Source: Ilumatobacteraceae bacterium (lineage in GTDB: Bacteria > Actinomycetota > Acidimicrobiia > Acidimicrobiales > Ilumatobacteraceae). Taken from it: a stretch of DNA of 21,883 bases. The position numbers and the translations under genes were made by a program. Positions 20,702 through 21,883 of the stretch are shown piece after piece. Where the stretch lies: positions 1 through 21,883 of the forward strand of contig JALRDI010000189.1 of NCBI GenBank assembly GCA_023257035.1, given 5' to 3'. Every line of letters starts with the position of its first letter. The first letter of the stretch is position 1. The notes beneath the pieces were generated by a model that ran no database searches, was not told the origin of the DNA, and worked only from the letters and a program-made list of their open reading frames with translations.

Positions 20702-21883
20702 ATGTCAGTGAAATACCTCACCGATGTTCACGCCGACAGTCGGACTCTGCGCGAGTTGTTTGATGCTGATCCATCGCGAGCCAATCGTTATGTCGCATCG
20801 GTAGCGGGATTACGAGTCGACTGGTCCCGTCAACCGGTGACAGATGAGGTCCTCGAATCGTTGAGAGACGCTGCTCGAGCGGCCGGGGTGCGAGATCGAT
20901 TCCGATCACTCATCGCTGGTGAACATGTCAATACCACGGAGAATCGATCTGTGCTGCATATGGCATTGCGTGCTGATCCGTCAGCTGCCTACGAAGTCGA
21001 TGGCCGAAATGTCATGGCCGATATTCGCCGAGAACTCTCTCGAATGACTGAATTTGCCGACCATATTCGAGCAGACACTCGAATTACTGACATCGTCAAC
21101 ATCGGTATTGGCGGCTCTGACCTCGGGCCGGCCATGGCAGCTCAAGCGCTTGCGAACAATGTTCACCCGCGTCTTCGCGCACATTTTGTGTCAAATGTTG
21201 ATGGCGCAGATATCGAATCTGTCCTTCAGCAAGTTCGACCTGAATCAACACTGTTCGTCATCGTCTCGAAAACATTCAGCACTCTTGAGACGTTGACAAA
21301 CGCAAACGTTGCTCGTCAACGGGTGGTGGATGTTCTCGGCGAAGCTGCGGTTGCAGACCACTTTGTTGCGGTATCGACTGCGAGCGACAAGGTTGCAGCC
21401 TTCGGAATTGAGCCAGAGATGACCTTCGGATTTTGGGATTGGGTCGGCGGCCGGTATTCCCTGTGGTCGGCGGTGGGCCTCTCATTGATGTTGCTCGTTG
21501 GCCCGGAGTGCTTTAGAGAACTTCTCGACGGTGGCCGTGAGATTGATACTCACATGATCGAGACTCTCATCGATGCTGATCGTCTCGATGACAATGTGGT
21601 TGTCACTCTTGCACTGATTGGGGTGCTGCATCGAAATGTGTTGAATCGTTCGACCAAAGCCGTCATTCCGTACGTGCATGAACTCCGCAGATTTCCTGCA
21701 TATCTGCAGCAGCTCGACATGGAGTCGAATGGCAAGTCGGTAACACTCGATGGCGGCAACGTCGACGGCGCTACCGGCCCGGTGATCTGGGGTGAACCAG
21801 GAACAAACGGCCAGCATGCGTTCTTCCAGCTGTTACATCAGGGCACCGACATCATCATCCGGGTCACCTCGACCGGTCTGTGC
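20702..21883 (+). CDS. pgi: Glucose-6-phosphate isomerase, 3' end outside the window
   Basis: Interconverts glucose 6-phosphate and fructose 6-phosphate in glycolysis and gluconeogenesis. 394 codons are present of about 540 expected for the long bacterial form; the reading frame is open to the edge. Seen: NIGIGGSDLGP and SKTFSTLETLTN (phosphosugar-binding SIS domain), the first family signature DWVGGRYSLWSAVG, and GEPGTNGQHAFFQLLHQGT. The second signature (with the catalytic lysine) would lie beyond the window. After HQGTD the last residues, IIIRVTSTGLC, do not match the usual P-x-D/E-F-I pattern, so the final ~30 bases may be unreliable. ATG 20702 is given; GTG 20708 is an alternative supported by a -10-like TAGTGT. 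The product of ppgK in this window is its substrate. Confidence 0.95.
   Translation, partial: MSVKYLTDVHADSRTLRELFDADPSRANRYVASVAGLRVDWSRQPVTDEVLESLRDAARAAGVRDRFRSLIAGEHVNTTENRSVLHMALRADPSAAYEVDGRNVMADIRRELSRMTEFADHIRADTRITDIVNIGIGGSDLGPAMAAQALANNVHPRLRAHFVSNVDGADIESVLQQVRPESTLFVIVSKTFSTLETLTNANVARQRVVDVLGEAAVADHFVAVSTASDKVAAFGIEPEMTFGFWDWVGGRYSLWSAVGLSLMLLVGPECFRELLDGGREIDTHMIETLIDADRLDDNVVVTLALIGVLHRNVLNRSTKAVIPYVHELRRFPAYLQQLDMESNGKSVTLDGGNVDGATGPVIWGEPGTNGQHAFFQLLHQGTDIIIRVTSTGLC

Overview
The window looks like chromosomal DNA from a free-living actinobacterium, most likely of the Acidimicrobiia. The reasons are a moderately high GC coding bias, the mycobacterial-type gene order lysA-hom-thrC-rho-rpmE-prfA-prmC, a strictly polyphosphate-type glucokinase, an actinobacterial Rho with a long Arg/Gly/Gln-rich insert, and many promoters that fit leaderless transcription. 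The taxonomic call is inference from layout and protein style; no marker gene was searched.

Left part (about 200-10300): lysA, then a convergent crotonase gene, then hom-thrC, rho, rpmE, an unrecognised gene, prfA and prmC. This is the classical actinobacterial lysine/threonine plus transcription-termination and translation-termination block. Three departures stand out: a divergent enoyl-CoA hydratase-like gene sits between lysA and hom; thrB is missing between thrC and rho; and an uncharacterised 346-residue protein gene is translationally coupled between rpmE and prfA. The first ~190 bases are AT-rich (about 35% GC) and lysA has no usable start codon there, so the left edge looks like a junction or assembly artefact.

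Middle (10340-12640): an AroQ-type chorismate mutase, a geranylgeranyl-reductase-family flavoprotein (a menaquinone side-chain reductase is the best guess) and a polyphosphate glucokinase, all on the plus strand. A Na+/Ca2+-exchanger-family antiporter follows on the minus strand, then a PfkB sugar kinase and an M20 carboxypeptidase on the plus strand.

Right part (15900-21883): argG of the long E. coli type and a four-helix membrane protein on the minus strand; a soluble family 2 glycosyltransferase and a secreted L,D-transpeptidase on the plus strand; a RarD-type EamA transporter on the minus strand; and pgi, cut by the right edge. Glucokinase, PfkB kinase and Pgi together cover sugar entry into glycolysis. 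The glycosyltransferase and transpeptidase point to envelope work.

Regulatory layout: many genes not coupled to an upstream gene carry a TA-N3-T hexamer ending 6-9 nt before the start codon, the layout of leaderless mRNAs in actinobacteria. rho, rpmE, the chorismate mutase gene and the L,D-transpeptidase gene instead have leaders. Three of the four convergent junctions carry inverted repeats that include stop codons. I see no tRNA, rRNA, CRISPR array, insertion sequence or integrase gene, and no gene-free stretch over 300 bases. I did not find a convincing novel multi-gene system; the unknown gene at 7247-8287 and the regulatory architecture are the parts most worth following up.
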